This document shows, piece after piece, positions 1-11,136 of a DNA stretch of 64,000 bases. The notes under the pieces are model-generated. The model searched no databases. It was not told the DNA's origin and was given only the letters and a program-made list of their open reading frames with translations. The stretch spans positions 67,237,001 through 67,301,000 of the forward strand of contig NC_133178.1 in the NCBI RefSeq assembly GCF_049306965.1, in the 5' to 3' direction. Numbering within the stretch: the first letter of the stretch is position 1; the number at the start of each line of letters is the position of its first letter. The translations under genes were made by a program, and so were the position numbers. This stretch comes from Danio rerio (taxonomy: Eukaryota; Chordata; Actinopteri; Cypriniformes; Danionidae).

Positions 1-169
1 GTGGATGTAATGTCGGATTTTAACAGCTGTATTAGAACCGCTGAATTCATGGAGGTGGATAAAATAAACTGAAAATTGCCTTTTCAATATAATATGTCGT
101 ATTTTTAAGCTGAACAGAATATTTTGGTTGTGCAGACAGGAAGTTGATTGTGAATTATTGAATTTTTAA

Positions 170-595
170 TGGGTATGGGCCGGTATAAGATTCCTGATAA
201 CCTTGGGTAAAAATATCTTGTTTTCACGATATTATGGTATTGTGTTTACTGCTCTAAAATATATTCTTTTTAAATTTCTGGGTTAAAAAATAAAATATTT
301 TGAAACAATAAATGTCAGCAAACATTAGATGACATCTGCTGTCTTAATTAGTTTCAAAAACACAGATGTCTTTTTACTTGGAAAGGCACCTTTGGATATC
401 TTTTTTGTTTTTTTCCGGATATAAAGTAAACCACTGCACTGTTCAATACTCAACTCAATAAAATAGTCATAAAAACACGTAAAACAAAACTTACAAATAC
501 CTTAGGAAAGGTAAAACAGAAAATTTGAACTGCTTTAAAACCTTGACTTTTCAAAACCACGGTATACCTTAAAACCGGTTATCGTCTCATGCCTA
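170..595. repeat. hAT-like non-autonomous DNA transposon
   Basis: The element starts TGGGTATGGGCCGGTATAA and ends with the imperfect complement (TTATCGTCTCATGCCTA). It is flanked by an exact 8-bp direct repeat ATTTTTAA (162-169 and 596-603), the target-site length of hAT transposons. There is no coding capacity. It sits in the intron upstream of the first ZNF terminal exon. Confidence 0.7.
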
Positions 596-603
596 ATTTT
601 TAA

Positions 604-1213
604 TCATGAAAATGTGTGTTAGATATTTTTAGTTAAAATATTCACCGCTTAAACAGCTGTGTTCAATTTCAGGAGCTAAAAACACAAACCATGGCAGATT
701 AAGTCATTAAAATGCAAGCACTAGTTAATTCAATCAATGTATTATTTCTTTCAGGTTGAGCTTTTTATTGCAAAACTTTTGGCATTGATTTTACACCATA
801 TTAAAGGTGCACATTTCAGGCTTTATGTAGATGTGTCTCATGTCTTTGCTAAATATTCACAGAGATTCAGCAGTTTTTTCTGACACATTTGTCAGTCAAA
901 GAAAGTAATCCCTGTCTGCTTTACACATTTTAGAAAATTGTTTTTGTTGTAATTATGAATATATTCAAATGAAGGCAGGCCAGTTACAGCTTTCAAACCT
1001 GTGTCTCCTTAATATGAGCAACAATTTGATCTTCATGTAAGTATCTGCTTAAATGTGTATACGTGTAACGGACTAAACTAAATATGATCTGATTTATTTT
1101 ACATTAATGTGCATCAATATTACAGTGTGTGTAGCCAATGTTTTAGTACCTTTTTATGACTTTAGATGAGCGTTTTAAAGACTTATTGAAACCTAATGTT
1201 TTTTTTTTTTCAG
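604..1213 (+). other. intron end upstream of ZNF terminal exon A
   Basis: This is non-coding sequence that recurs, diverged, before other terminal exons of the window (for example AAATATGATCTGATTTATTT at 1080-1100, 8400-8420 and 34800-34820). It ends in a T-run and CAG (1201-1213), a good 3' splice acceptor. I see no exon within it. Confidence 0.6.
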
Positions 1214-1923
1214 ACCTAATTGAAGAGAATAAGGTTAAAGAGGAAGAACATCATGTCAAAGTTGAGGACAAAAGTAATTTACAGACTGACGGTAATAAGA
1301 TAAAGAAAAAGAAAAACAAGAATTGTTTCATCTGCACTCAGTGTGGACAGTGTTGTGAAGGAAAAGCCAATCTTCTGATTCACATGAGGATCCACACTGG
1401 AGAGAAACCGTTCACATGCACCCAGTGTGGGAAGCGTTTCAGCCGACTAGCACATCTTAATCAACACATGAGGATCCACACTGGAGAGAAACCATTCACA
1501 TGCACTCAGTGTAAGAAGAGTTTCAGCAGCTCATCGAACCTTAACATACACATGATGATCCACACGGGAGAGAGACCGTTCATATGCACCCAATGTGGGA
1601 AGAGTTTCACCCACTTATCAAACCTTAATCAACACATGAGGATCCACACTGGAGAGAAACCGTTCACTTGTACTCATTGTGGGAAGGGTTTCATACAGTC
1701 CTCAAACCTTAATCAACACATGATGATCCACACTGGAGAGAGACCGTTCATGTGCACTCAGTGTGGGAAGGGTTTCAGGCAATCATCGCACTTTAATCTA
1801 CACATGAAGATCCACGGTGGTGTGAAAGAGTTCATGTGCTTGGAGTGCGAGGACACTTTTACTACAGCTGGAGAATTGAAACTGCACCAGAGCATTCACA
1901 CTGGAGAGAAACCTGAGGCGTGA
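1214..1923 (+). CDS. C2H2 zinc-finger protein A, terminal exon (7 fingers)
   Basis: This is the last coding exon of a KRAB-less C2H2 zinc-finger gene, probably a nuclear DNA-binding protein. The start is the acceptor CAG at 1211-1213; the first codon is completed by the G that ends exon 2 in this family (G|AC = Asp), giving [20 protein letters not shown], then a Lys-rich stretch. Seven C-X2-C-X12-H-X3-H fingers follow, joined by TGEKP or TGERP. The sixth is followed by the family's GGVKE linker and the last finger has the conserved FxTAGELKLHQSIH form. The frame stays open to TGA at 1921. No exon 2 or promoter is present between position 1 and this exon, so the 5' part lies outside the window. 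An in-frame ATG at 1156 is intronic and unlikely to be the start. Confidence 0.85.
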
Positions 1924-3045
1924 TCAGTGTCTATACAGAGGTTCTGTCATTCAGCACAGCTTACAGGAACAAGTGGACATAAAGCTGCACACATGACGTA
2001 AATACAGCAAACACTCTCTCATGTAAGAGGATGCTTCATGTCTGAATAATGTTTGAAAAGGCTGAGTGACGGTATACTGTTTTCCAACACTCTGCACTGC
2101 AGTGGGTGGGGTTGTAAATGTGTTGCGCTGCTCACATGCACAGCTAAACACAATGATGGCGGCTGAGAGAAGAACAGTTTCATAAACATCCTGCAAACAG
2201 CACCTCTCCTCTTCACATGGTTTTCTATTAGCTGTGGACAGACACTGAGTGGTGCAGATGTGTGCAAACTCATAGAAAAGATGTGGCGTGACGAGGTGGG
2301 CTTCTGGATTTGGTGTGTGCCTCCATCCGAGTCTTTAAAATCGTATCAGGTGCGGATATATCTGTACAGCTCTGCTGCTCCACTCTCCAGTGTGTTCATG
2401 TGGCTAGTGTTGCTGTCTGACCCCCTGAATGAGAAGCAAATCAATGGAAAACCGCACATCAATGAAGGCAGAGCACCAGGAGACACCCACTGGTTGCATA
2501 ATTGACAATGGTAGCTCAAAGGTGTTTAGGAGCCAAAACCAAGCTGTTTCCAACTGCTTAAATGAACTCAAGAAGAACGTTATTTCAGCCAGAGTTTGGT
2601 TTGCAGTATACCAACGCCTTAAGTTTGGAAATCCTATTAATTTGTCTTGTGTATTTGCTTCTTTTATTGATAAAGTTTCCTTACTTTCAAGTTCAAGACT
2701 CTTTCTAGTTTACTACATTTACTTTGAGTAGAAAACAAGCTTGATGAATATTTCTGATTTCAGCAGAGAGAGTTAAATCAACAATATTAAAACACTATTT
2801 GTAAAATCTGTTTCCATTAACTTGTTGGTAAAAAGATGTACATCCTAAACTCTCTCACATGTTTAGATAGATCAGAGGTAATTGGTCAGTTGCTGCTGCC
2901 CTTTCTTATGTTGTTATTGTCTATTGGATAATTCAGACAGCATTTTATATGTGCACTCATTCATATATAAGCAACCAGCACTGTCTTGTTTAATTAATAA
3001 CATCAAATGACCACCTTAAAATCAGCGAGAACCAAAGGTTAGAAT
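1924..3045 (+). other. 3' UTR and downstream flank of gene A
   Basis: Non-coding. Segments around 2320-2400 (GAGTCTTTAAAAT, CTGTACAGCTCTGCTGCTC) and 2550-2720 recur after the terminal exons at 18.7 kb, 36.4 kb and 53.4 kb, so the 3' flank was duplicated along with the genes. A poly(A)-signal variant GATAAA lies near 2668, where the copies at 18.9 and 36.8 kb have AATAAA. Confidence 0.55.
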
Positions 3046-3130
3046 TATGTTGATGTACTTCCAACAGAAACCCACTTCCATAAGGAGACCAACTCCCAGT
3101 CTCTGGAGGAACCCCCCAGAGCCCTGGAGT
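3046..3130 (-). repeat. LINE 3'-end remnant
   Basis: The segment TTGATGTACTTCCA plus following sequence resembles 19268-19340, which is the 3' end of the LINE at 19.3-21.2 kb. It is short and decayed; the assignment rests on that similarity only. Confidence 0.35.
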
Positions 3131-3197
3131 AATGTAGGTAGGCTTATGCTGCAGGTCTGATGGTGTTCATTAAAACCTGAAATGGTGTACAAAACAC

Positions 3198-3391
3198 TGT
3201 TTGGTGTCCAAACTCGCTCCTGGAGGGCCGGTGTCCTGCAGAGTTTAGTCCCAACCCAATCAGACACTCCTGGGCTAGCAAATCAAGCTCTTACTAGGCT
3301 TTCTAAACGCATCCTTGCAGGTGTGTTGAGGCAAGTTGAAGCTAAAATCTGCAGGACAGCAGCCCTCCAGGACCGAGTTTGGACAGCCCTG
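3198..3391. repeat. palindromic hAT-type MITE, copy 1
   Basis: The two arms are inverted copies: GTCCAAACTCGCTCCTGGAG at the left and CTCCAGGACCGAGTTTGGAC at the right. The interior carries the AATCAAGCTCTTACTAGG block seen in every copy of this family in the window. Ends are degenerate and I found no clear target duplication. Confidence 0.65.
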
Positions 3392-3399
3392 GTGTAAAC

Positions 3400-3593
3400 C
3401 ATGGGTGTCCACACTCAGTCCTGGAGGGCCGGTGTCCTGGAGAGTTTAGTTCCAACCCTGATTAAACACATCTGAACAAGCTAATCAAGCTCTTACTAGG
3501 TATACTAGAAACTCCCAGGCAGGTGTGTTGAAGCAAGTTGGAGCTAAAGTCAGCAGGACACCGGCCCTCCAGAACCGACTTTGAACACCCTTG
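3400..3593. repeat. palindromic hAT-type MITE, copy 2
   Basis: A second copy of the same family directly after copy 1, from CATGGGTGTCCACACTC to GAACACCCTTG. It keeps the AGGTATACTAGAAACTCC core and the GGCAGGTGTGTTGA block. Confidence 0.65.
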
Positions 3594-4039
3594 GCTTAAA
3601 TCTTGACACAAAGCAATGGCAGACAATTTGACAAACTATCCAGTTATTGAACGCAAACCCCACACTACTGCTAGTGAACAAAAGAAAAGGAGAACAATAC
3701 AATAATTTCAGGTGAGATTTCTTTATTATTATCATTGCATTTATATTTTTATCACAATTTATAATGAAAGATATTTGCCTTACAGACTCTGTGGAGGAAC
3801 CTAAAACTGGCTTTAAAAAGTCAGAATGCAGAGGTAAGAAGACAGTGATATATTACTGGTGGTGGACCAACAAATGAAGACAACACTCATGCAGTGGGTG
3901 ACTTGTTGTCAGGAATAATACAGAACCAGCAACCTCTGGAAAGGTATACCAGATAATGAGCACGTGAACAAGCACAAATAGTATGTGAGAAAGAAATTGG
4001 TAACTTGGTACTTAATCCACAGTGTCAGTCTTTATTCTT

Positions 4040-4400
4040 CTTAAGGAACATCCCAACTTGGCATGTTTGTATGCATCCTGTTACATCTGGGATAGTCAAA
4101 GTCCAGACTGATTGAGATGTTGTGGAATAACCTCAAAAAGTCCATTAATGCTCAAACCTTCTAATATAGTTCAATTAAAACTGGTCCACAATTCCTCCAC
4201 AGAGATGTGAAACACTAGCCTGATTACTTCCAGTTGCTGCTAATGGTGGCACAACCAGGTATTAGATTTAGAGGGCATTTACTTGTTCACGTGTGGCTAA
4301 TGCAGGTTTGGATGTTTAGTCCTTAATAAATGAGATTATTTTAAAGCTGTTTTGTGTTTACTCTGGTTTTCTTAGTTTTTTGACTGTTTGCTGCCATCTA
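4040..4400 (+). repeat. Tc1/mariner-like transposon remnant (3' part)
   Basis: The plus strand around 4100-4310 resembles the end of a fish Tc1-like transposase and its 3' tail: a degraded TGATTGAGATGTTGTGGAATAACCTCAAAAAG block, then ATTCCTCCACAGAG, GGTGGCACAACCAGGTATTAG and a tail with AATAAATGAG. It is heavily mutated and has no intact frame. The 3750-4040 stretch upstream is unassigned. Confidence 0.55.
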
Positions 4401-4589
4401 GTGTCTGAATAATGCAGAGGTAAGTGTAAAAAGGGTTTCTGGTTTGTAAATATTCACTTATCTATTTTTGTTAATAAATAAGAATGTTAAAATATATTTT
4501 ATTTTTATGTAAAGCTTCTGTTTTGTAATTAAAAAAATCATGAAATGAGTATTTAATCTTCTGACCACAACTGATTCTCTCTTTTGTCG

Positions 4590-4710
4590 AGAGACTAATT
4601 GACATACAAGCAGCCAATCGGCTTTCACAGAGCGCCTACAAGCAGCCAATCTGCTTTCGCTGATCAGCGTGCAGGCAAAAACCCCGCCCACGGCGCTCAG
4701 TGTGAGGCGG
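4590..4710 (+). promoter_or_regulatory. unit B promoter with two CCAAT repeats
   Basis: Two copies of a roughly 33-bp repeat, each with AGCCAAT followed by CxGCTTTC (AGCCAAT at about 4612 and 4643), then a GC-rich CCCCGCCCACGGCGCTCAGT block just before exon 1. No TATA box is obvious. The same arrangement precedes exon 1 in all five units, with differing repeat number. The promoter call is an inference from position and composition. Confidence 0.6.
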
Positions 4711-4787
4711 AGAGTGCAGAGCTTTGCTGTTTGCTGTTGAATTGCTTTAACTCCACTTCTGTTTCGGGTGTTGTGCGTCTATTCAAA
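4711..4787 (+). other. unit B noncoding exon 1 (5' UTR)
   Basis: From about GAGTGCAGAGCTTTGCTG to TCTATTCAAA, followed by the splice donor GTAAGT. The block is almost identical in the five units of the window and has no ATG. The transcription start is not determined; the left edge is approximate. Confidence 0.6.
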
Positions 4788-5016
4788 GTAAGTGTATTAT
4801 ATCTGACCTTTGTAGCGTTCGCAGATTTGCTGCAATTATCTTGCGGGTTGAACTGCTTTAACATATGTGCTCAATGCTAATATAGTCTCTTGTTTTTAGC
4901 TCGATGCTAGGCTGTAAACACTTCTGTAATGCGTTACTCACGGGTTATCTGGCCACCTTTCATTTGTGTCTCCATCTCATTCCTTCATTCTGTAAACACT
5001 GTGATATTCCCATCAG

Positions 5017-5107
5017 GCTCCAGTGAAGAGTTTATTGAAGGACAGCGAGAACATGAGTGATCCAGAACCCTGCAGAATTAAACATGAAGACACTGAACAA
5101 CAAATAG
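5017..5107 (+). CDS. unit B exon 2: start codon and N-terminus of ZNF protein
   Basis: A 91-bp exon between an acceptor (TTCCCATCAG) and a donor (ATAG|GTTGGT). The ATG at 5053 opens MSDPEPCRIKHEDTEQQI and the exon ends after the first base of the next codon, which matches the phase of all the terminal exons. The acidic N-terminus is typical of the zebrafish chromosome 4 ZNF family (FiNZ-type, by recollection). Intron 1 here is only about 230 bp because it lacks the transposon and the minisatellite found in other units. Confidence 0.8.
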
Positions 5108-5462
5108 GTTGGTGTTTATTCCTGATTCTTCATTAATCAGCCTGAAGAACAATCATGAGGAAAGCTTTGAACAGTTGATCTGATTTACTGTACAGAAACA
5201 AATGATTTTCTATAAAGACAGAGAGAAATAAACACACTTTCTTTAAAAGTCACAGGAACATTTAGACACCAGCATATTAACAGTAATAGTGATTCTGCTC
5301 GCTCGTGTCACATGAACATTATTTAACATACATAAACTAAACTTGCGTATTATATTTTATGAAACTACATTGTTATTGTTTAGCACACAATAAACATACA
5401 GGGGTTGGACAATAAAACTGAAACGCCTGATTTTAGACCGAAATAATTTGTTTGGTGTAGGG

Positions 5463-5639
5463 CAGGGATCACCAAACTTGTTCCTGCAGAGTTTAGCTCC
5501 AACCCTAATCAAACACACCTGAACAAGCTTATCAAGCTCTTACTAGGTATACTAGTAACACAGGCAGGTGTGTTGAGGCAAGTTGGAGCTAAACCCTGCA
5601 GGGACACCGGCCCTCCAGGAACAAGATTGGTGACCCCTG
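5463..5639. repeat. palindromic hAT MITE with exact 8-bp target duplication
   Basis: Starts CAGGGATCACCAAACTTGTT and ends with the complement (ATTGGTGACCCCTG). Flanked by perfect GTGTAGGG repeats at 5455-5462 and 5640-5647, so the boundaries are certain and the hAT assignment is well supported. Same family as 17208-17402. Confidence 0.85.
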
Positions 5640-7195
5640 GTGTAGGGCTTAGGGTTGGGTCTAAAGACAATGCCATCACCGATAGACGTCACAATGCTGA
5701 GCTGGCAACGTGACCCTTCGATCCGCTCCCATCACAGCAGCAACCCGCTTATGAAAAATACACACCCAGGCCCTGTTTACACTAATACAACTTAGTTTTA
5801 ATATGGCATTTTAAAATGAAAACGATCCACATCCACACTGGAGTTGTATCTAGCATCTCCGAACAGCTCCTCTGGTTAATCGATTGCGAATGTTTGGCTT
5901 GATTGGGCAGATACAAAAAAAAAAAAAAAGTGTAAACGAATGATAATAACATTATTATTTATGCGTCACCACCAAATATACTTGGGCAGCTGTTAATATA
6001 CCAAGTAAAGTCTATTTGTGGGAAGCACTGTGTTATGAATTAATTTATTATTCATAAATAATCATACGTCGTAAATAATCATACGACAATGATGCCATTT
6101 TTCATTGCGATGTTTCACATTAGAAGCCGTACGATGCCCAAATGGCCTATGATTATGACTATTTTAAAGACTATATTTAGATTGTTTCGCATTAATTACA
6201 TGTTTTAATTACATTATTGAATAAAATTAATATTTATATATATTATTATATATTAATATTTATATATTTATTATTTATATATAGACATTTTTTTTGACAC
6301 AAGAACATTACCTTCTACCATTAACTCATCCTCAAATTAAAGCACAACAACCCACAAGATAGCAGCTTAAAGTACAGTATCGGCTGCTTCTGAGGATAGA
6401 TGCACAGTAGCGATGGTTAGTTTAGATCTTTAACGTGAACCAGATCTTTCGTGACAATCCTCCCAAGTTTGGACTTAACATATCAACAAAGTCTGCAATT
6501 TCAGTCAGTTAAACATCATCATGATCTGAAAAGTTTCTTGCAATTATGTTTTGCAACCCTATTAAAGCATGATTCACTTTTAAACTTTATTACGACTTCC
6601 TGTTATGAAATAAACTCACGTTTGGCCAGATCCTCGCATTTAAATCCTCTGTTTACCCGTACTGCAGTTCAAGTTTGCTTCAGGCTGTCATTTACTGTTT
6701 GTGTTGGATTGACTGAATCACGCATGCGCACTGTTAAGAGTTCTCAAATCTGATCTTGGTGTACTGTTCTAATAACTGAATAACTCTGTGTATATTGGTT
6801 TATTTCGAGTCAGGGGGGATCAAGCATGTTAATAAGTAGTTTGTGGGTAAGAGTGCTTACTGGAGACGCAAATCATTTCAAATGATTCAGTTTGATTTGT
6901 TGAATTAGTTCAACCGGTTCACTTAGAAGATCCGGTTGAAATAAAGGATTTGTTTGCGATCACTAATACAGAAATAAAACACATTATGTGTTCAATTAGT
7001 TTTAAGTGTCTGCTCGGTCGTATTTAATGCGTCACCGTGCTGCAGTCATGTCCACTCGTTGTTTTTGTCTTGGGAGCAATAGCGAGGATGATTGGAGGAG
7101 GAGCGGCTTGATCTGGCCCATGGCATCAGGATTACAGACTCAGAGGTGCCATACGGCACAAACATCGGGCAGCTGGCTTAACATATCTCAATAGC

Positions 7196-7638
7196 GTGGC
7201 GGTAGTGTCGCAGTAGCTTTTCAGTAGCGAAGCTATTTTATTCGATAGGTAGCGCAGTAGAGTCCACACAAGCTACATTTACCAATCGCGGATCAGTGAC
7301 GACGACATTCACAGAGCTGTGAGGCTAGTGTCCAGCCGATGAAAGAAAATCCATATGATGGTAAGAATGACGATTCCTTCTTCCTGTTTTGCGGTAGTCG
7401 ACGACAAAGTTTTTGGTGCATTACTTTTACCTCTAGCTCTGGTTGGTGACGTCGCTAACACTAGAAATTTGAGTAATGGTAAGATGACTGAGGAAGAGAA
7501 GTTATTTCTGAAGTACGTCAAGATGCAAAAACGTCAATTCTGATGTTGTGCTCAAAAAAATACTTGTGAAGTTGAGCTATATTTTGAGTAGCTAATAGCT
7601 AAGCTCACTACATTTTTCAAGTAGCTTGCCCAACACTG
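7196..7638. repeat. probable DNA transposon, right end clear
   Basis: The right end TCAAGTAGCTTGCCCAACACTG has the form of a fish transposon terminus (reads CAGTGTTGGGCAAGCTACTTGA inverted). The left terminus could not be fixed; the listed start is a guess at where GTAGC-rich sequence begins. Confidence 0.35.
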
Positions 7639-8498
7639 CAAATACTACTGTGTGCGTGTGTGGCGTTCTGTCAAACTCTAGTAAGTCTCCGATGTTCTGC
7701 TTGAGCACATATCAGAAGTAGTTGCGTGTAGCACAGATTTATTTATTTTTTGCCATACATAATCATAGACCTCTTTGTGATGTTGCTGTGAAATAGTTTG
7801 TTGACATGTCTTTTGTGCTCACAAGTTAGTTCCAATGGAGGCTTGTGTGCATATTGGGAAGGATGCGCTTGCATATTCCAGGAGCGCCCAATTGAAAACA
7901 TCTAAACTTCTCAGAATGTCGCACCATGAGTCACGTAACAAGAACTGACCGATTCAGCTTCATACTTTAATTGGAATACACACATTTCGGTAGACTACCT
8001 CAGACAAACACAGGACCTCCAAACACCCAGTGCTTTTAAATTATCTCCATAAATAAAACCTGTATCAGAGCTGCAGCAATGTTTTGTTAATTTGTCATTC
8101 TCTGAGAAACGTTTTAATAGCCGAGTAGCAACGACAAAGGAGTCTGTTCATGCAGACTATTCGTCATTAAGCTCCGTCTCCTGTTCTCGTGTTCTGTTTA
8201 AAAGCACTGCGTTGTGATTGGTTCAAATAGCACTCCGCGGGAGAAGTATCAGTCAGGACTGTAGCGCACAGGAAAATAGTGCTGTAGACGATTTAGAGAT
8301 TGTGCATGTTCAAACCATGATTCAGATTCAATCTCACTAACCGCACACACCTAACAAAAACAGGCCCTTTTCAAATGTGAACTCAGATTAAATCCAAACT
8401 AAATATGATCTGATTTATTTTACATTAATGTGCATCAAGTTTGTGTAGCCAATGTTTCCAGTGTCTTCAGCTTTTGATGACTTGCTTTTTTATTTCAG

Positions 8499-9094
8499 AC
8501 CTAATTAAAGAGAATGAGGAGATGAAGGAGGAGGAACATCATGTCAGAATTGAGGAAAATCATTTACAGACTGATGATATTTTGAAAAGTGGAGACAAGA
8601 ATCATTTCACCTGCACTCAGTGTGGGAGAAGTTTAGCAAGACAAAGCAATCTTAAGGTTCACATGATGATCCACACTGGAGAGAAACCACACACATGCAC
8701 TCAGTGTGGGAAGAGTTTCCGCCGATCATCAAACCTTAAACGACACATGATGAGCCACATTGGGGAGAAACTATTCACGTGCGCTCAGTGTGAGAAGAGT
8801 TTCAGCCAATCATCAAACCTCAAACTACACATGAGGATCCACACTGGAGAGAAACTCTTCATATGCACTCAGTGTGGGAAGAGGTTCTACAAATTAGAAC
8901 ACTTTAATCAACACATGATGATCCACACTGGAGAGAAACCGTACACATGCACTCAATGTGGGAAGAGTTTCAGCCAATCATCAAACCTTAATCAACACAT
9001 GAAGATCCACACAGGTGCAAGAGAGTATATATGCTTTGATTGTGAGATGGCTTTTATTAATATTAAAAATCCATTATTATTAAATCAAAACTAA
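8499..9094 (+). CDS. C2H2 zinc-finger terminal exon B1 (5 fingers, truncated 3' end)
   Basis: The acceptor TTTATTTCAG ends at 8498; the exon then encodes DLIKENEEMKEEEHHVRIEE in phase with exon 2 at 5017. Five complete fingers follow. After the fifth, the family linker (TGAREYICFDCEMAF) starts a sixth finger, but the frame runs into IKNPLLLNQN and stops at 9092. That tail is encoded by sequence matching the intron that precedes other terminal exons (AAATCAAAACTAAACATGAT, compare 16091 and 8390), so the 3' end of the original exon was replaced by intron sequence belonging to the next exon at 9184. The product would still be a five-finger protein. Splicing to exon 5017 is inferred. Confidence 0.75.
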
Positions 9095-9183
9095 ACATGA
9101 TCCGATTTATTTTGCATTAATGTGCTTCCAAATTACAGATGAGTTTCTATGACTTACTAAAAATGTAACTTTTTTTATTTCAG

Positions 9184-9893
9184 ACCTAATTGAAGAGTAT
9201 GAGGAGATTAAAGAGGAGGAACATCACGTCAACATTGAGGAAAAGCATTTACAGACTGATGATATTTTGAAAAAGAGAGACAAGAATCGTTTAATATGCA
9301 CTCAGTGTGGGAAGAGTTTCGGAAGAAAAAGCAGCCTTAAGATTCACATGAGGATCCACACTGGAGAGAAACCGTTCACATGCACTGAGTGTGGAATGAG
9401 TTTTAGGCAATCATCAGACCTTAATCAACACATGATGATCCACACTGGAGAGAAACCATACACCTGCCCTCAGTGCGAGAGGAGTTTCAGCCGCTTATCA
9501 AACCTTAATGAACACATGAAGATCCACGCTGGAGAGAGACCATACACATGCACTCAATGTGGGAAGAGTTTCTGCCGGATATCACACTTTAATGAACACA
9601 TGAGGATCCACACTGGAGAGAAACCATTCACGTGCACTCAGTGTGGGATGAGTTTCAGCTGCTCCTCAAACCTTATTAAACACATGAGGACCCACACTGG
9701 AGAGAAACCGTTCATATGCACTCCGTGTGGGACGAGTTTCAGCCAATCATCAAGCCTTAAACTACATATGATGATTCACACTGGAGAGAAGCCGTACAAG
9801 TGTTCACACTGTGAAAAGAAATTCAGAGACTTACAAGCCCTGAAAAGACATGAGAGGATTCACACTGGAGAGCAGTGGTGCCCAAACTTTTAA
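9184..9893 (+). CDS. C2H2 zinc-finger terminal exon B2 (7 fingers)
   Basis: A second terminal exon only 90 bp after the stop of B1, with its own acceptor (TTTTTATTTCAG, ending 9183) and the same phase-1 start, [21 protein letters not shown]. Seven intact C2H2 fingers follow. The last (YKCSHCEKKFRDLQALKRHERIH) is the usual C-terminal finger. The final residues EQWCPNF come from a hAT-like element that begins at 9873, which also supplies the stop. No promoter or exon 2 lies between B1 and B2, so it is either an alternative last exon of unit B or unexpressed. Confidence 0.75.
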
Positions 9894-10110
9894 GTATGAA
9901 GGGCCAAAAACCAATTATTATTTAGAGTCGTGGGCCAAAGGTATATTTACCTTTGGCCCACGACTATATTACATTAGTTGCCATGGGTAATCTCGTAATT
10001 CATAATATTTAAAAATAAAAATAAACCATTACTTCAAATCAAACCAATGCAATATTACCTTTTAAACCATAACTCCTTGCAATAAAACCAATCACATTTA
10101 TAACACAGTG
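9873..10110. repeat. hAT-like element inserted in the end of exon B2
   Basis: Begins CAGTGGTGCCCAAACTTTT, a classic hAT-type terminus, immediately after the last finger. It includes a perfect 18-bp inverted repeat (9926-9943 and 9948-9965, 4-nt loop). The right end was not found, so the stated end is approximate; another transposon-like sequence (CAGGGCCGGAGCAAGCTG) starts about 10116. Confidence 0.55.
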
Positions 10111-10779
10111 GAGTCAGGGCCGGAGCAAGCTGAACTGCCGCTCTAGGCAAAGGACGTTCTCGCCGCCCACAACCCTCTCTATTCTGCCAACCTCGACGCG
10201 GATATGACTGAGGGCGCACACTGAAACATTTTCATTCTCCACCAAACATTGCACATATGTCCTGGAAAATGCTAATTGAAATACAGAAATACATTGTCAT
10301 ACAACATATTGCTTTGCCAATTTGCATATTATATTTCAAAATGAATTGTGCCACTCGTATGCTTCCATCATCATTTTGTTGTCTAATAAATGTGCATTTG
10401 CAAGTGTGGCAGCTAATATGCTGGAAGAAATACAAGCAGATGAGAAATCCAGAAAGAGAATTTTGTCAAATTTATGTTTACTGTTGTTTTTTTTGCAGGG
10501 GTTTTTTGCCTTTGAAATGTATCAAACATAATAAAACTCAACCTGAAATCTTTTATAGGATCTGTAATCTGTTTAGTAAATTAATAAAATGTTGTGAACA
10601 CTCCAGAAGGACGCACAGTAGCACTCGCTGCTCCCTTTAGAAAGGGTTGTTTCCATTTTTGAAGCTGCACGTTAACAAAAACAGTGATGTTTTAAAAGCT
10701 CCAAATCATTCAGACTGTTATTATTTAGACGAAATCAGGCTTACCTTTTCTGTTTGATTTATTGTGTGGCGTGCTGGCT
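10111..10779. other. intergenic stretch between units B and C
   Basis: No supported gene. The left part resembles the start of a hAT-type element (GGGCCGGAGCAAGCTG ... CTCTAGGCAAAGGACG). The 127-aa frame at 10257-10640 has no recognisable domain and a composition like AT-rich noncoding DNA. Confidence 0.4.
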
Positions 10780-10895
10780 TTCCTTGAGCGCCTACAGGCA
10801 GCCAATCGGCTTTCGCAGAGCGCCTACAACCAGCCAATCGGCTTTCTCTGATCAGCGTGCAGGCAAAAACCCCGCCCACGACGCAGCTGAGGCGG
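10780..10895 (+). promoter_or_regulatory. unit C promoter with two CCAAT repeats
   Basis: Two AGCGCCTACAxxCAGCCAATCGG repeats (CCAAT at about 10803 and 10834), then TCAGCGTGCAGGCAAAAACC and a CCCCGCCCACGACG block. Compared with the other units the GC block has a small change (ACGCAGCTGAGGCGG instead of GCGCTCAGTGTGAGGCGG). Confidence 0.6.
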
Positions 10896-10972
10896 AGAGT
10901 GCAGAGCTTTGCTGTTTGCTGTTGAATTGCTTTAACTCCACTTCTGTTTCGGGTGTTGTGCGTCTATTCAAA
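10896..10972 (+). other. unit C noncoding exon 1 (5' UTR)
   Basis: Near-identical copy of the 77-bp block described for unit B, ending CTATTCAAA before donor GTAAGT at 10973. Confidence 0.6.
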
Positions 10973-11136
10973 GTAAGTGTATTATATCTGACCTTTGTAG
11001 CGTTCGCAGATTTGCTGCAATTATCTTGCGGGTTGAACTGCTTTAACATAATTGCTCAATGCTAATATAGTCTCTTGTTTTTAGCTCGATGCTAGGCTGT
11101 AAACACTTCTGTAATGCGTTACTCACGGGTTATCTG

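Larger units (their letters stand above)
5108..8498 (+). other. unit B intron 2
   Basis: Long intron with no supported exon. The first 160 bp are shared with the other units. It holds the hAT MITE at 5463, a sequence starting near 5768 (GGCCCTGTTTACACTAAT) of a kind common in fish hAT elements, an AT-rich stretch at 6220-6290, and a probable DNA transposon ending at 7638. Short frames at 6451, 7006 and 7355 have no recognisable product. Confidence 0.5.

Noticed and set aside
1156-1213. In-frame ATG upstream of exon A as an alternative start
   Set aside because: It lies before a strong acceptor at the position where every paralogue has intron; the real start is in exon 2.
4599-4880. A 60-90 aa frame (ending LSCGLNCFNICAQC) preserved in several units
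   Set aside because: It runs through the exon 1 splice donor into intron 1 and is preserved only because the whole DNA block, introns included, is nearly identical. No conserved start; treated as noncoding.
10257-10640. A 127-aa Cys-rich plus-strand frame
   Set aside because: Cysteine-rich only by chance of AT-rich codons; no zinc-binding spacing, and it lies in transposon-like DNA.
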